Both the position numbers and the translations under genes were made by a program. From contig JAIYAA010000310.1 of the NCBI GenBank assembly GCA_027489295.1, forward strand, positions 1-39,811: a DNA stretch of 39,811 nt, given 5' to 3'. Positions 22,849-31,440 of this stretch are shown here, piece by piece. This stretch comes from Sphingomonadales bacterium (lineage in GTDB: Bacteria > Pseudomonadota > Alphaproteobacteria > Sphingomonadales > Sphingomonadaceae). Numbering within the stretch: position 1 is the stretch's first letter; each line of letters opens with the position of its first letter. The notes beneath the pieces are model-generated. The model searched no databases. It was not told the origin of the DNA and worked only from the letters and a program-made list of their open reading frames with translations.

Positions 22849-23747
22849 TCGCCGGTGCCTGCATAGGTCAGCGCGATCGCGCTGCAGTAGGCGGCCTGGG
22901 TGCGATCGACGATGATATCGGCGGCAGGGGCGGTGAGGACGACATTCTGCACGCCCTCGACATGCAGGGCCGCGAAGATGCCCGAGCGGGTGATATCGAC
23001 GCCCAGGCGGTGCTGGCGCTCGCGATATTCCTGCACCCGGCGCTGCGCCTCGGCGAGCACGATCGAGCCATCCGGGCCGCTGAACGTCGTGAGCGACGCG
23101 GTGATCTGGTAGGGCAGGATGGTGGCCGACCGCACCGTCACCGCATCGGTCAGCGGGCGGACGGTCTCGGCGGATACCTGCGCGGCGACCTTGGCGAGCA
23201 GATCGGCCGAGGCGGTGCCATCGCCCAGGCGTGACAGCACGGTGACCGTCACCTGCCCCGGCGCCGGGCTGGTCGCGCTGGCGTCAAGCACATCGCCATC
23301 GGCCGAGCGGGCGTGGAAGATATAGGCTCCCTCCGGTCCCGCGACCGAAAAGCCTTCGGGGGCGAGGACCAGGCGGGCGCGCAGGGCCGCGTCATCCTCA
23401 TAGGTGGGCGGCACATTGTTGGCCGGGTCGCCGGGATCCAGATCGAGCCGGGTGACGGACATCAGCGCCGCCAGATGATCGAGATCAGTGCCCATGGCGA
23501 AGGCCGGCATCACCGCCTTTGCCGCGTCGTTCACCCGCCCGCGCAGCAGCAGCTCGCGATAGGCGCAGACGCGCAGCAGCATCACCGCCGGATCGGACTC
23601 GACCGTCGCATCGAAGCTGGGCAGCAGCGCCTGCAGGCTGGCGAGCATCTCGCCATAGATCTGCTCGAAGCTCAGCGGCTCGATCACGTTCGGCGCGGGC
23701 AGGCGCGAGAGATCGACCGCGGTGAAGGTGACGGAGGTGTCGGCCAT
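22845..23747 (-). CDS. J: baseplate assembly protein J
   Basis: 300 residues, P2 gpJ family, the wedge protein that contacts the fibre. FTAVDLSRLPAPNVIEPLSF and ELLLRGRVNDAAKAVMPAFA are diagnostic, and the length equals that of P2 (302). I start at 23747 (MADTSVTF). An in-frame ATG lies at 23756. It heads its own late unit, about 58 nt after the centre of an Ogr-type palindrome, whereas in P2 J follows W. Confidence 0.94.
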   Translation of the reverse strand: MADTSVTFTAVDLSRLPAPNVIEPLSFEQIYGEMLASLQALLPSFDATVESDPAVMLLRVCAYRELLLRGRVNDAAKAVMPAFAMGTDLDHLAALMSVTRLDLDPGDPANNVPPTYEDDAALRARLVLAPEGFSVAGPEGAYIFHARSADGDVLDASATSPAPGQVTVTVLSRLGDGTASADLLAKVAAQVSAETVRPLTDAVTVRSATILPYQITASLTTFSGPDGSIVLAEAQRRVQEYRERQHRLGVDITRSGIFAALHVEGVQNVVLTAPAADIIVDRTQAAYCSAIALTYAGTGE

Positions 23748-23793
23748 GGCGCCCATGTCGCGGGCGCATGGCGGCACGGGCCAGCGGCGGGAC

Positions 23794-23815
23794 TTGTAAA
23801 AGCCCGGTTTTACAA
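23794..23815. promoter_or_regulatory. Ogr-type late activator site before J
   Basis: TTGTAAAA-GCCCGG-TTTTACAA, identical over 22 bp to the site before V. It begins 2 nt from the end of gene S and lies upstream of J. Confidence 0.85.
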
Positions 23816-23817
23816 GG

Positions 23818-24480
23818 TCAGGGGTTCAGGTGCCGCAGCAATAGATCGAGCATCGCGCCGGCCTCTGCATCGGTGACGCCGAGCAGGCCGCGACGCGCGT
23901 AGCGCACCGGCTTCGCCTTGGCGGCCGGGCGGTCCATCAACCCATCCTGCGAGACGCTGGCGATCTCCGACACGCGGCCGGCGAAGCCGACCCATGCTTC
24001 GCGATCGGTGGCGCCAGCGCGCAGGTTCCGACCGTTGCGCAGCTTGCGGAACATCGCGGATCGCCGAATGCTGCCCTTGCGACGGAACTTGCCGGCGCCC
24101 TTGTTCTGCTCCTCGGGCTCGACAGGTAGCCAGCGGTCGACCTTGTCCCAGAAGAAGCTGCGGATGCCGCCCGCCTCGACGTCGTAGCCGGAGAGCAGAT
24201 TGCCTTCGTGGACCCAGCTTTTCATGAGGACCAGGCGCGGTTCCGGCGCGCCCTTCGGATAGAGGAACTTCACCGCGTAGTTGCCGGGGCGCGGCGGCAC
24301 CTTCTTCTTACGCGGCGCATAGGCGCTGCCGTCGGGGTTTCGCTGGCCGGCGATCCGTGCGGACTGCGAGCGCTGCAGATCCTTCACCATCACCCGCAGG
24401 AGGCGGCGGCGATCGGGCGGCGCGGTCGAGCGCAGAAGCGCGCCCGCGATCCGTTCCAGTTCGGCCAGGTCCTCGGTCAT
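23818..24480 (-). CDS. S: tail completion protein S
   Basis: 220 residues, phage virion morphogenesis (P2 gpS) family: LAELERIAGALLRSTAPPDR, then RRLLRVMVKDLQRSQSARIA, then RNPDGSAYAPRKKK. It is longer than P2 S (about 150) through a basic insert in the middle. It is needed for tail completion and joining. The start overlaps R by ATGA. Confidence 0.92.
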   Translation of the reverse strand: MTEDLAELERIAGALLRSTAPPDRRRLLRVMVKDLQRSQSARIAGQRNPDGSAYAPRKKKVPPRPGNYAVKFLYPKGAPEPRLVLMKSWVHEGNLLSGYDVEAGGIRSFFWDKVDRWLPVEPEEQNKGAGKFRRKGSIRRSAMFRKLRNGRNLRAGATDREAWVGFAGRVSEIASVSQDGLMDRPAAKAKPVRYARRGLLGVTDAEAGAMLDLLLRHLNP

Positions 24481-24971
24481 TCGAGGTGCTCGGCGACCAG
24501 GCGCGTCTCGTCCGCCGGCACGTCGTGCAGCAGCAGGTGCCACAGCGGCACGCACCCGATGCCGTCGAACGCGTCGACGAGGCGCGGTTCCTGCGGATGG
24601 CTGGCCGTGAAGCCGCCGGCCGCCTCCGGCTGAACGACGACGATCTCGGTCAGCTCGATCCAGATCGACACGTCCGCCGCGTCGGTGCTGAGGAGTTCGG
24701 ACTCGAAGCGGAAGGGCTCCTGCGGGCTGATCTGCAGCAGATCCGGCTGCGCTTCGGAGATCCAGGCGAGGACTGGCACCATCAGGCCGTCGATCGAGCC
24801 GGCATAGTCCTGCACGACGATGTTGAGGGTGTATCGATATTCGAACGCCAGCGAGCCGGGCCGCGCGGCGACGCGGCCCTTGTCGACGAACATGCTGAGC
24901 TTCGAGGCATCGTCGCGCAGCTGGGGCACATGGGTGAGCAGCACGCGGCGCAGGGCATCGGGTTTGTTCAT
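24477..24971 (-). CDS. R: tail completion protein R
   Basis: 164 residues, P2 gpR family: MNKPDALRRVLLTHVPQLRD at the N terminus and FEYRYTLNIVVQDYAGSIDG in the middle. It acts at the head-proximal tail end. It follows the large spike-like gene by 12 nt, which therefore interrupts the usual lysis-R-S order. Confidence 0.92.
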   Translation of the reverse strand: MNKPDALRRVLLTHVPQLRDDASKLSMFVDKGRVAARPGSLAFEYRYTLNIVVQDYAGSIDGLMVPVLAWISEAQPDLLQISPQEPFRFESELLSTDAADVSIWIELTEIVVVQPEAAGGFTASHPQEPRLVDAFDGIGCVPLWHLLLHDVPADETRLVAEHLE

Positions 24972-24983
24972 TCCATGTCCTCG

Positions 24984-27900
24984 CTACGCTGCCCGTTCGT
25001 AAGGGCCTGCCGCCCCCGTTCCATCGTTTCGTCGAGGCGTTCCGTCGAGATCGAACGGCGACACGGCCATTCCCGCCGGCATTCGGCCGAGCAGCGGGCT
25101 GTCGACCGCATCACCCGCAGCAATCGACTTCGGCCGATAGTCGCCGAGCTGCGAGACCGTAAAGCCGGTGCCGCCGGTTGGACTCTTGTAATACGTGGAA
25201 TAATCGATCGCGAGTAGCGAGTTCCGGCCGAGCTTTTCCTGCACGAAACCGTTCGTCGGTAGCGGGATGGCCAACTGCCCGTCCGCACTGGTCGCAACGA
25301 CATTGCCCGCATCGCCCACCGCGTTGCGCACGCGCCAGTTTCCGGTACGGATCGGGTTCTGCCCATGGGTGGTGCCGAACAGCGTACCCAGCGGCTTCCA
25401 GAGCGTCGTATCGCCGAGGTCGCCGGCCACCGCCACACGATTGGCCGCGCCGACATAGACGTAGTAGAGACGAGCCGATGTTGTGGCATTACCGTCGTTT
25501 ACGATTTCGTCCTTGAAGTAACGTGTGCCTGCCGTGAAAGCGGCAGTCGGCATGCTCTCGGACGCCGGGAACGTGTCCGTCTTGTTATTCAGGGACGGGA
25601 TGACGCAGCCGATTTTTTGGCAGTACTTGATGACCGCCGAAAGCGTCTGGTCATTATAGTCGATATTCCAGCGCGCGTTTGCGCCGCTCGCAGCATTGCC
25701 GGTGCCATACCCGCCATCCGATGCGACATGGTGCAGCAGGCCGTTGGTAATCGTGCCCGTCGTCGCGTCGCCGCCTAGGCGAATCGCTGGCTGATTCGGC
25801 CCCCCCGCCTGACGCACGAAGAAGTTGAGCATCGAGTAGCCGAGCGTCAGCGGCAGGATCGTATCCAGGTTCACGACTGCCGACGCATTGCCAGCGGCAT
25901 CGACGCGCGTGTTGATAAACATGTAGCCGTCGATGATCTCGCCTCCATCGGCCAGTGCGATCCGCTGCTGCGCGGCAAGGCCGATATTGGAGAGCGTGCA
26001 GCCGCCGAGGAACGGCATGACAACCCCGCCGAAATAGGAAGGCGCCGAGTATGCGCTGCCGATCGCGCGCACGAAGGTCTGATAGGTGGCGGTATACCCT
26101 GCCGAGTTGGACGACCAGAAAACGCTATGGGCTACCCGGAAATCGTTACGCCAGCCCATGCGGTAGATTGCCGGGACAGACGAGGAACTGCCCGTGTGCT
26201 CTACGATGTCGCAGTCGATGAAGTGGACGTGGCTGGTCTGCGCGGCCTTGGTGACCGCGACGCCACCACCGCCGCCATCCATGACGATGTTGTCGGATGC
26301 CGTTGAAATGCCGCTACTGTCGATCGTGATGTTGCGGAACACGACACGACCGCTGACCTGCTTGTTATTGCTCGCGATCGACGCGCCGTCTGCCATCGTG
26401 CCGCGCCAACGGCAAAGCTGCGAGGTGGCGCCGGACGCAGCGCGAATTTCCAGAGGCACCACGGCACCGCCAGCGATCGACGCGACGAACGCCGCCCCAC
26501 GGCTGGAATACGATCCCGCTGCGGCGCCCAAGGTCGAGCCCGCCACGTCGCGCAGCATGATCACGCCGCCATCGGTGTCGTTATGTGCCGTGCCGCCGGT
26601 GCGGGCGTTGTTGTAGGCCTGGATCGCGTAGGCGGCGGCACCCGGATAGCTGAAGCTCGCCGATGCGCCGGGGTCGGAGGCGGTCGTCTGCACCGTGCCG
26701 GTGGTCCACTGCGTCGATACGACATTACCTGATTCGGACGTGGTATAGGTACCGGTTCCCCCGGTGCCGGTGCCGAGCGCGGTGACCGTCCGCTTGGCCG
26801 TGCCGCAAAACAGCACCGTGCCGATACCGATCGCAGTGCCTGCCTGCGCAGTGACCGTCAAGGTCACCCCCGACGCACTGGCGGTTGCCGTCGTCGTCGC
26901 GGTGAAGTCCTGGTTCACCCATGCATAGACCGGGCTGTACTTCCCGGCTGCATCGCGGATAAACGGCAGCTCGGCTTCGACATTCGCGGTCGGGAAGGCG
27001 GTCCCGCTGACCCAAGATTCCCATACCGGGCCGCAGAACGGGTAGACGCGGACCCGCACGCCACCCACGCCGTCTGCCAACGACGCGGCGGAGGGATCGA
27101 GCAGATAGGCCGGCAGCGGCTTGCCGGGCAGGCGGCCAGACGCCGGGGTGTGCCGGGAACGCTGCATCGTCTGTGTCGAGACGGCAGGGCCATCCACGCC
27201 GCCCACGCGGCACCATGCCTCAACCGTGTCGAACTGGCGTCCGCTTCGCGCGAAATTCGACGTCCCGGTGACATCGATCGCGACGGTCGGCGTGCTGGTG
27301 CTCGAAACCTGGAACGGCAGCGCCGCGTATCGCACGACCGGCTGCGGATAGGGGAAGCCACCACTCAACGAATCGTTACGCGTGACGCTGCCGCCCGGAT
27401 AATCGATCGACGGACTGCTGCTGTAAAAGCCCGGCAGGAACGTCACCGATGCGACGATGTCAGGGCCGAAAATCTGGTTGTCGAGCGTGATGTAGAACGA
27501 ATTGGTGCCAGCAGGCAGCGGCGACGAGTCGTTCGGTGCCGCGCGGCGTAGGATGCCGGTGCCGACCGCGGTATCACGCCGCGTGACGGCGACCTTGTTG
27601 TCCCAGCCTGGGCGGTCGATGTTCACCACGACCTTGGTCGGGTCAATCGAGGTCGCGCTGGAGGTCGTGACCTTCAGGACCCATCCCATGGTATAGAGCG
27701 CAACTGCATCGCCTACGGTGACCGGCGCTTTTGTGACCGTGGAGATGTCGAGCAGGTTCGCCATGACTTGGACATCGGAGATGAGGCCGGTGCTGGGTGC
27801 TACGTCGTCATTGCTGATCGTGCCGGTGCTGGTGACGGTGTTGAGGCCGTTCGCGGTGACGGTTAGCGTGAAGGCCTCGTCCGGTTCGACGGCGGTGTCG

Positions 27901-28862
27901 CCCGCGACGAGGACGGTGATCGTCTTCGTCGTTTCGCCGGGCGCGAAGGTGCCGCTGCCGCTGGGGAAGGTGCCGCCGAAGTCGGCCGCGTTCGCAGCAT
28001 TGGTGCCGCTGCCGGTGACTGCCCAGGCGAAGGGATAGCTGGCCGTCGAGCCGTCGCGGTTGAGCGTCAGCGTCCAGGTGAAGGTGGCGCTGCCGGCATT
28101 GCCTTCGACCTGGGTGACAGCGCTCGACAGGCTGAGCGTCGGCGCCGAGCTGTCGTCGTTGCTGATCGTGCCGGTGCTGGTGACCGTGTTCAGGCCGTTC
28201 GCGGTGACGGTGAGCGTGAAGGTTTCGTCCGGCTCGAAGGCGGTATCGCCCGTGGCAAGCACCGTGATCGTCTTCGTCGTTTCGCCGGGCGCGAAGGTGC
28301 CGCTGCCGCTGGGCATGGTGCCGCCGAAGTCGGCCGCATTGGCCGGGTTGGCGCCGCTGCCGGTGATCACCCAGGTGAAAGGATAGCTGGCCGTCGAGCC
28401 GTCGCGGTTGAGCGTCAGCGTCCAGACCATTGCAGACGTGCCGCTGTTGCCCTCTGCCTTCACCACCGCGCTCGACAGGCTGAGCGAGGGGGAGGGCGTC
28501 GGCGTCGGGGAAGGCGTCACGCTCGGCGACGGCGAGGGCGACGGGGAGGGGGCGGGCACCGCGGCGAGCGCGGCCGCGTTCATGAGAGCGATCAGACCCG
28601 TCGCCGACGTGCCGTTCAGGAAGACGCGCCGGAAGCGGATGCCAATCGTCTGCCCCGTCGCGATCGAGATGGTGCGATCATTGCCGGCGGCGGTGCGCAG
28701 CTTCACGGCGCCGCCGGTGCCGCTGCACGCGATACTCGTCGCCTCCTGGGCGAGATCGATGGTGTCGCTGGGCGTGATCGACACAGCGTCGGTCGCCGGG
28801 GCGAGCGCCTGCAGGGCGGTGAGGATCTTGTCCTGCAGTTCGGCGGTGGCGGCTTTGCTCAT
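24984..28862 (-). CDS. chimeric spike-like protein: spike-base domain, Calx-beta repeats, beta-helix
   Basis: 1292 residues. Residues 1-95 resemble the small spike-base proteins of GTA/Mu-like elements (SITPSDTIDL, then GQTIGIRFRRVFLNGTSATG and LIAL). Residues 103-126 are a Pro/Ser/Thr linker. Two near-identical Calx-beta domains occupy 123-234 and 241-350 (SLSSAV.K.EGN, PFTWVITGSG, FEPDETFTLTV). The rest is Gly/Thr/Ser-rich with a right-handed beta-helix look, ending DLDGTPRRNDGTGAAGPYE, a terminus common in beta-helix surface proteins. No signal peptide is visible, so it is probably a virion protein (surface binding or depolymerase) rather than secreted. GGAGA precedes the ATG, 1 nt after Rz1. 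Virion attachment and enzymatic activity are inferences. Confidence 0.78.
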   Translation of the reverse strand: MSKAATAELQDKILTALQALAPATDAVSITPSDTIDLAQEATSIACSGTGGAVKLRTAAGNDRTISIATGQTIGIRFRRVFLNGTSATGLIALMNAAALAAVPAPSPSPSPSPSVTPSPTPTPSPSLSLSSAVVKAEGNSGTSAMVWTLTLNRDGSTASYPFTWVITGSGANPANAADFGGTMPSGSGTFAPGETTKTITVLATGDTAFEPDETFTLTVTANGLNTVTSTGTISNDDSSAPTLSLSSAVTQVEGNAGSATFTWTLTLNRDGSTASYPFAWAVTGSGTNAANAADFGGTFPSGSGTFAPGETTKTITVLVAGDTAVEPDEAFTLTVTANGLNTVTSTGTISNDDVAPSTGLISDVQVMANLLDISTVTKAPVTVGDAVALYTMGWVLKVTTSSATSIDPTKVVVNIDRPGWDNKVAVTRRDTAVGTGILRRAAPNDSSPLPAGTNSFYITLDNQIFGPDIVASVTFLPGFYSSSPSIDYPGGSVTRNDSLSGGFPYPQPVVRYAALPFQVSSTSTPTVAIDVTGTSNFARSGRQFDTVEAWCRVGGVDGPAVSTQTMQRSRHTPASGRLPGKPLPAYLLDPSAASLADGVGGVRVRVYPFCGPVWESWVSGTAFPTANVEAELPFIRDAAGKYSPVYAWVNQDFTATTTATASASGVTLTVTAQAGTAIGIGTVLFCGTAKRTVTALGTGTGGTGTYTTSESGNVVSTQWTTGTVQTTASDPGASASFSYPGAAAYAIQAYNNARTGGTAHNDTDGGVIMLRDVAGSTLGAAAGSYSSRGAAFVASIAGGAVVPLEIRAASGATSQLCRWRGTMADGASIASNNKQVSGRVVFRNITIDSSGISTASDNIVMDGGGGGVAVTKAAQTSHVHFIDCDIVEHTGSSSSVPAIYRMGWRNDFRVAHSVFWSSNSAGYTATYQTFVRAIGSAYSAPSYFGGVVMPFLGGCTLSNIGLAAQQRIALADGGEIIDGYMFINTRVDAAGNASAVVNLDTILPLTLGYSMLNFFVRQAGGPNQPAIRLGGDATTGTITNGLLHHVASDGGYGTGNAASGANARWNIDYNDQTLSAVIKYCQKIGCVIPSLNNKTDTFPASESMPTAAFTAGTRYFKDEIVNDGNATTSARLYYVYVGAANRVAVAGDLGDTTLWKPLGTLFGTTHGQNPIRTGNWRVRNAVGDAGNVVATSADGQLAIPLPTNGFVQEKLGRNSLLAIDYSTYYKSPTGGTGFTVSQLGDYRPKSIAAGDAVDSPLLGRMPAGMAVSPFDLDGTPRRNDGTGAAGPYERAA
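27811..28504 (-). repeat. 348-bp tandem repeat encoding two Calx-beta domains
   Basis: TTGCTGATCGTGCCGGTGCT begins at 27811 and again at 28159, 348 bp (116 codons) apart. The two units are nearly identical over most of their length. Such recent duplication allows gain or loss of a domain. Confidence 0.88.
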
Positions 28863-28863
28863 G

Positions 28864-29187
28864 TCAGCGGGTCTCCAGTTCGGGCGTGCAGGTTCCGGGG
28901 GCGATCCAGTCGACCAGGCGCCGGAAGCGGACGCGCTGGTCGCGATCGTGGATCACCAGTTCGCGCAGGGCAGCGCGCAGCGGCGGGGGGATGGTGGCGA
29001 CCTGATCGGTCGGGAAGGCGGCGGGCGGCGCGGGGCAGACGAGCAGATCGGCGGGCGGCGTATCCTTGACGGGCACGGCAACGACGTCCGCCGGTCGGTG
29101 CTCAATCCGGCGGCTGCAGCCCGCCAAGGCGGTTGAGAGCAGCAAACCAGTTGCCATCAACCCGATCGTCATCGCGGATCTGCGCAT
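28864..29187 (-). CDS. outer-membrane spanin lipoprotein (Rz1-like)
   Basis: 107 residues. Hydrophobic signal followed by lipobox LAGC (Cys24), then a Pro-rich stretch (ADVVAVPVKDTPPADLLVCP...). It overlaps Rz by 86 nt in another frame, the classical embedded spanin arrangement. With Rz it would fuse inner and outer membranes at lysis. The start at 29187 or 29172 cannot be separated. Confidence 0.82.
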   Translation of the reverse strand: MRRSAMTIGLMATGLLLSTALAGCSRRIEHRPADVVAVPVKDTPPADLLVCPAPPAAFPTDQVATIPPPLRAALRELVIHDRDQRVRFRRLVDWIAPGTCTPELETR

Positions 29188-29620
29188 CGGCTTTCTCCAT
29201 GGTGGTGCGGGCGGCGGCCCGATTTGCGGACTCGGCCTGGGCGGCGGCGCGGTCGCGGTTCGACTTAATTTCGCGCTCGGCCGCAGCGGCGCTGAGCACG
29301 CGGGTGGTCGCAGCAAGGGTGGCGGCGCGGAACGTCGCCAGATCCTGCACCGCTTCGCTGCAGACGGCGCCGCGCGGCATGGCGACCTTGTGCCGCTTGC
29401 CGGCGGTGTCGGTGCGCTCGATCGTCGTGGCATCGGGGCGCACGCCGGCATGGGCGCAGGTTTCGCGCGCCCAGCTCGCCCAGCTATCGCGATCGGCGCG
29501 GACGCGGCGATCGTCGACATAGAGCGCAGCGGCGGCGATACCGATGGCGATCAGGACCAGCCAGCTATTGCCGGCCCACGCGTGCAGCGCCCGACAGGCG
29601 CCGGTGATCAGCTTGATCAT
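29102..29620 (-). CDS. inner-membrane spanin (Rz-like)
   Basis: 172 residues. One N-terminal transmembrane helix (18-36, SWLVLIAIGIAAAALYV), then a mostly helical Ala/Arg/Glu-rich periplasmic part, as in i-spanins. The start overlaps the lysozyme stop by ATGA and the end overlaps Rz1. Confidence 0.82.
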   Translation of the reverse strand: MIKLITGACRALHAWAGNSWLVLIAIGIAAAALYVDDRRVRADRDSWASWARETCAHAGVRPDATTIERTDTAGKRHKVAMPRGAVCSEAVQDLATFRAATLAATTRVLSAAAAEREIKSNRDRAAAQAESANRAAARTTMEKADAQIRDDDRVDGNWFAALNRLGGLQPPD

Positions 29621-30099
29621 ACGGTTCCCTTTTCCATCATTGCCGCGAGCCGTTCGTCGCGGTCGCCGACCTGGCGCGCCCAGAGAGATGCGCGCATGCC
29701 GGCGGCGGCACCGACGAAGTCACCGCGCTCCATCTTCGCGAGCGTGTTCTTGAACCCGAGCAGGCGGTTGATGCCGAGGTTGAAGCACATGTTGAGCAGC
29801 ACGCGCTGGCGCACGTCGTTCAGGGTCCGCCACCAGGGCAGCTTGGCGTCGAGCTGGCGCTCGCATGCTGCGATGTCGTTGGCGAACAGCGCGCGCGACT
29901 GCTCGCGGGTGATGCCGTTCTTGAGGACGCTGGCCAGGGTGATGCCGAGCGACGCCGTTTCGGCCTTCGATATACCGACATCGTCGAGGTTGCGGCCAAT
30001 GCCGATCGTGCGCTTGCCGGCGGTGCAGCGATAGACCTTGAGCCGTTCGTCCTCGTCGCGGATCAGCTCTGCCGCGAGCGCGTTGCGATCGTAGGTCAC
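29617..30099 (-). CDS. T4-type lysozyme (GH24 endolysin)
   Basis: 160 residues from GTG 30099. ELIRDEDERLKVYRCTAGKR followed by TIGIGRNLDD aligns with the T4 lysozyme active-site region. The catalytic Glu is Glu16 and the Thr is Thr31, while T4 Asp20 corresponds to Cys25. A Cys at that place occurs in active relatives, so activity is still expected. It cuts peptidoglycan glycan strands. No signal peptide is seen, so the neighbouring holin should release it. GTGA overlap with the holin stop fixes the start. Confidence 0.92.
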   Translation of the reverse strand: MTYDRNALAAELIRDEDERLKVYRCTAGKRTIGIGRNLDDVGISKAETASLGITLASVLKNGITREQSRALFANDIAACERQLDAKLPWWRTLNDVRQRVLLNMCFNLGINRLLGFKNTLAKMERGDFVGAAAGMRASLWARQVGDRDERLAAMMEKGTV

Positions 30100-30440
30100 T
30101 GGTCGCCCCCCTTGCCGACGAAGCGGTCGCGCAGGGCCGCCGGGATGGTGCCGGCGACGTCGGCCGCCGCGGCGATGAAACGCGGCGTCGCCTCGAAGGC
30201 GATCATGCCGATCGTGAAGGCGATGCCCTGCAGCACGAAGGGATCGAGCGCCCACAGCGCCGCGATCGCGCGGCCCGCGAACCACGAAACGACGATGCCC
30301 ACCGCAAGCTGGGTGAAGCGCTCTCGCCACGTCAGCCCCTTGCGCCAGGCGAGCCCCACGGCCGCGCCGATCGCGCCGGGGGCGATGCCCGAGAGGAGCG
30401 CAAAAAACGCGTCGAGGATTGCCGCGATCTTCTGTTCCAT
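30096..30440 (-). CDS. holin with three predicted membrane spans
   Basis: 114 residues. Hydrophobic segments at about 8-30 (AFFALLSGIAPGAIGAAVGL), 43-65 (LAVGIVVSWFAGRAIAALWA) and 69-90 (VLQGIAFTIGMIAFEATPRF) suggest a class I holin directly upstream of the lysozyme. CTGGAG lies 6 nt before ATG 30440. A TTG at 30446 overlapping the X stop is the alternative start. Confidence 0.8.
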   Translation of the reverse strand: MEQKIAAILDAFFALLSGIAPGAIGAAVGLAWRKGLTWRERFTQLAVGIVVSWFAGRAIAALWALDPFVLQGIAFTIGMIAFEATPRFIAAAADVAGTIPAALRDRFVGKGGDQ

Positions 30441-30442
30441 GG

Positions 30443-30658
30443 TCAACTCCAGAGCTGGACCGTCTCGCGCACCGGCTGAGCCTGGGCGGCGATGGCGGGG
30501 AGGGTGACCGGCGTGCCGATCGGAAGGACGGCGCCGCGATCCGCGAGGCCGGGATTGGCGGTAAGCACGGCATCGAGCGCCTCGGGCCCGAGGCCGCGTT
30601 CACGCCAGAGCAGTTCGTCGAGCGTGTCCCCCTGACGTGCGGTGATCACGTCCGCCAT
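30443..30658 (-). CDS. X: tail protein X (LysM-like)
   Basis: 71 residues: DVITARQGDTLDELLWRERG, ANPGLADRGAVLPIGTPVTL, then P. This is the P2 gpX family with a LysM-type fold, needed for tail assembly. The length equals that of P2 X (67). TGATG joins it to L. Confidence 0.95.
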   Translation of the reverse strand: MADVITARQGDTLDELLWRERGLGPEALDAVLTANPGLADRGAVLPIGTPVTLPAIAAQAQPVRETVQLWS

Positions 30659-31131
30659 CACAGCAGCTCGACGTTGGTGCGGGTCTGGCCGAGGATCCGC
30701 CGCATGGCATGCAGCGCGTCGCGGCGCAGTTCGCCGACCGAGGCGTCGAGCTCGTCCACCTTGCGCTGGCCGGCGCCGGTGAGATCGACGTCGCGCTGCC
30801 GCTCGACCAGCAGCGCCTTCGTCCAGGCGCCCACGGCGAGCTGGTACAGAACGACATTGCGGGTGGCGCCGTCGAGCGGCGGTGAGGGGACGTCGGCGAA
30901 GCTGGCGGCGGTCTGCGCGGCGCGCCAGCCTTCGAGCTGGTCGTTCGCCCAGATCATCGCCTCGCGCACGGCATCGCGCAGGCGTTCGGCGGGAAGGTCC
31001 GTGGGGATGCGGCGGGCCTTGCGCAGATCGGCGGGATCGACGTTCGGGAACCAGCCATCGTTGACGATCGCGGCGCCGCTGGGGGCGGCGGGCGGCGGCG
31101 TCAGGATGGGGCCGCAAGCGAAGCCGTTCAT
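30658..31131 (-). CDS. L: head completion protein L
   Basis: 157 residues, P2 gpL family: DGWFPNVDPADLRKARRIPT, then VREAMIWANDQLEGWRAAQ, then YQLAVGAWTKALLVERQRDV. It plugs and stabilises the filled capsid. The start overlaps the small membrane-protein stop by ATGA. Confidence 0.94.
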   Translation of the reverse strand: MNGFACGPILTPPPAAPSGAAIVNDGWFPNVDPADLRKARRIPTDLPAERLRDAVREAMIWANDQLEGWRAAQTAASFADVPSPPLDGATRNVVLYQLAVGAWTKALLVERQRDVDLTGAGQRKVDELDASVGELRRDALHAMRRILGQTRTNVELL

Positions 31132-31316
31132 GCCAGCACCAGCCCGGCCAACGCGACGAGCGCAGCGACGAAACAGACGATTCCTTCAACCGCGAGGATT
31201 GCGTTGCAGACCCGTCCAGCGGTGGTGCTTGCGGTTACCGCATCATGGGTGGCCCAGCCGAAGAGCAGGGCGCCCAGCGCGACGTTGACAATCTCGAAGG
31301 CTAGGGCGGCAGACAT
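31128..31316 (-). CDS. 62-residue two-span membrane protein between M and L
   Basis: MSAALAFEIVNVALGALLFG, a short polar turn, then NAILAVEGIVCFVAALVALA: two hydrophobic helices with little else. P2 has no gene here. A second holin or antiholin, or a membrane-targeting factor, is possible, but the sequence does not decide. ATGA overlap with L supports that it is translated. Confidence 0.72.
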   Translation of the reverse strand: MSAALAFEIVNVALGALLFGWATHDAVTASTTAGRVCNAILAVEGIVCFVAALVALAGLVLA

Positions 31317-31440
31317 CGAACGCGGTTCCTTGGGTGGCGCCCCCGGCAAACGGGGGTGGGGACCGGGTCCGCGACGGCCCTCAGCCCGAAGGCCCTCCCG
31401 TCGCGCGCGATCCGCCCCCGAGCGCCGGGGGGCGAGCTGG
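31317..31440 (-). other. 124-bp gap with strong GC hairpins between M and the small membrane protein
   Basis: Two clear stems: CCCCCG-N5-CGGGGG (31340-31356) and CGCCCCC-N8-GGGGGCG (31413-31434). No T-run follows. They could be RNA processing or stability elements inside the head-gene transcript. Confidence 0.5.

Noticed and set aside
20956..22866. 636-codon plus-strand frame opposite fibre H
   Set aside because: Repeated shadow of the fibre repeats with no recognisable domain.
27422..27434. TGTAAAAGCCCGG, identical to the left half of the Ogr-type palindrome
   Set aside because: The right half is missing and it lies inside the spike coding sequence (GFYSS codons) with no gene start nearby, so it is probably not a promoter site.
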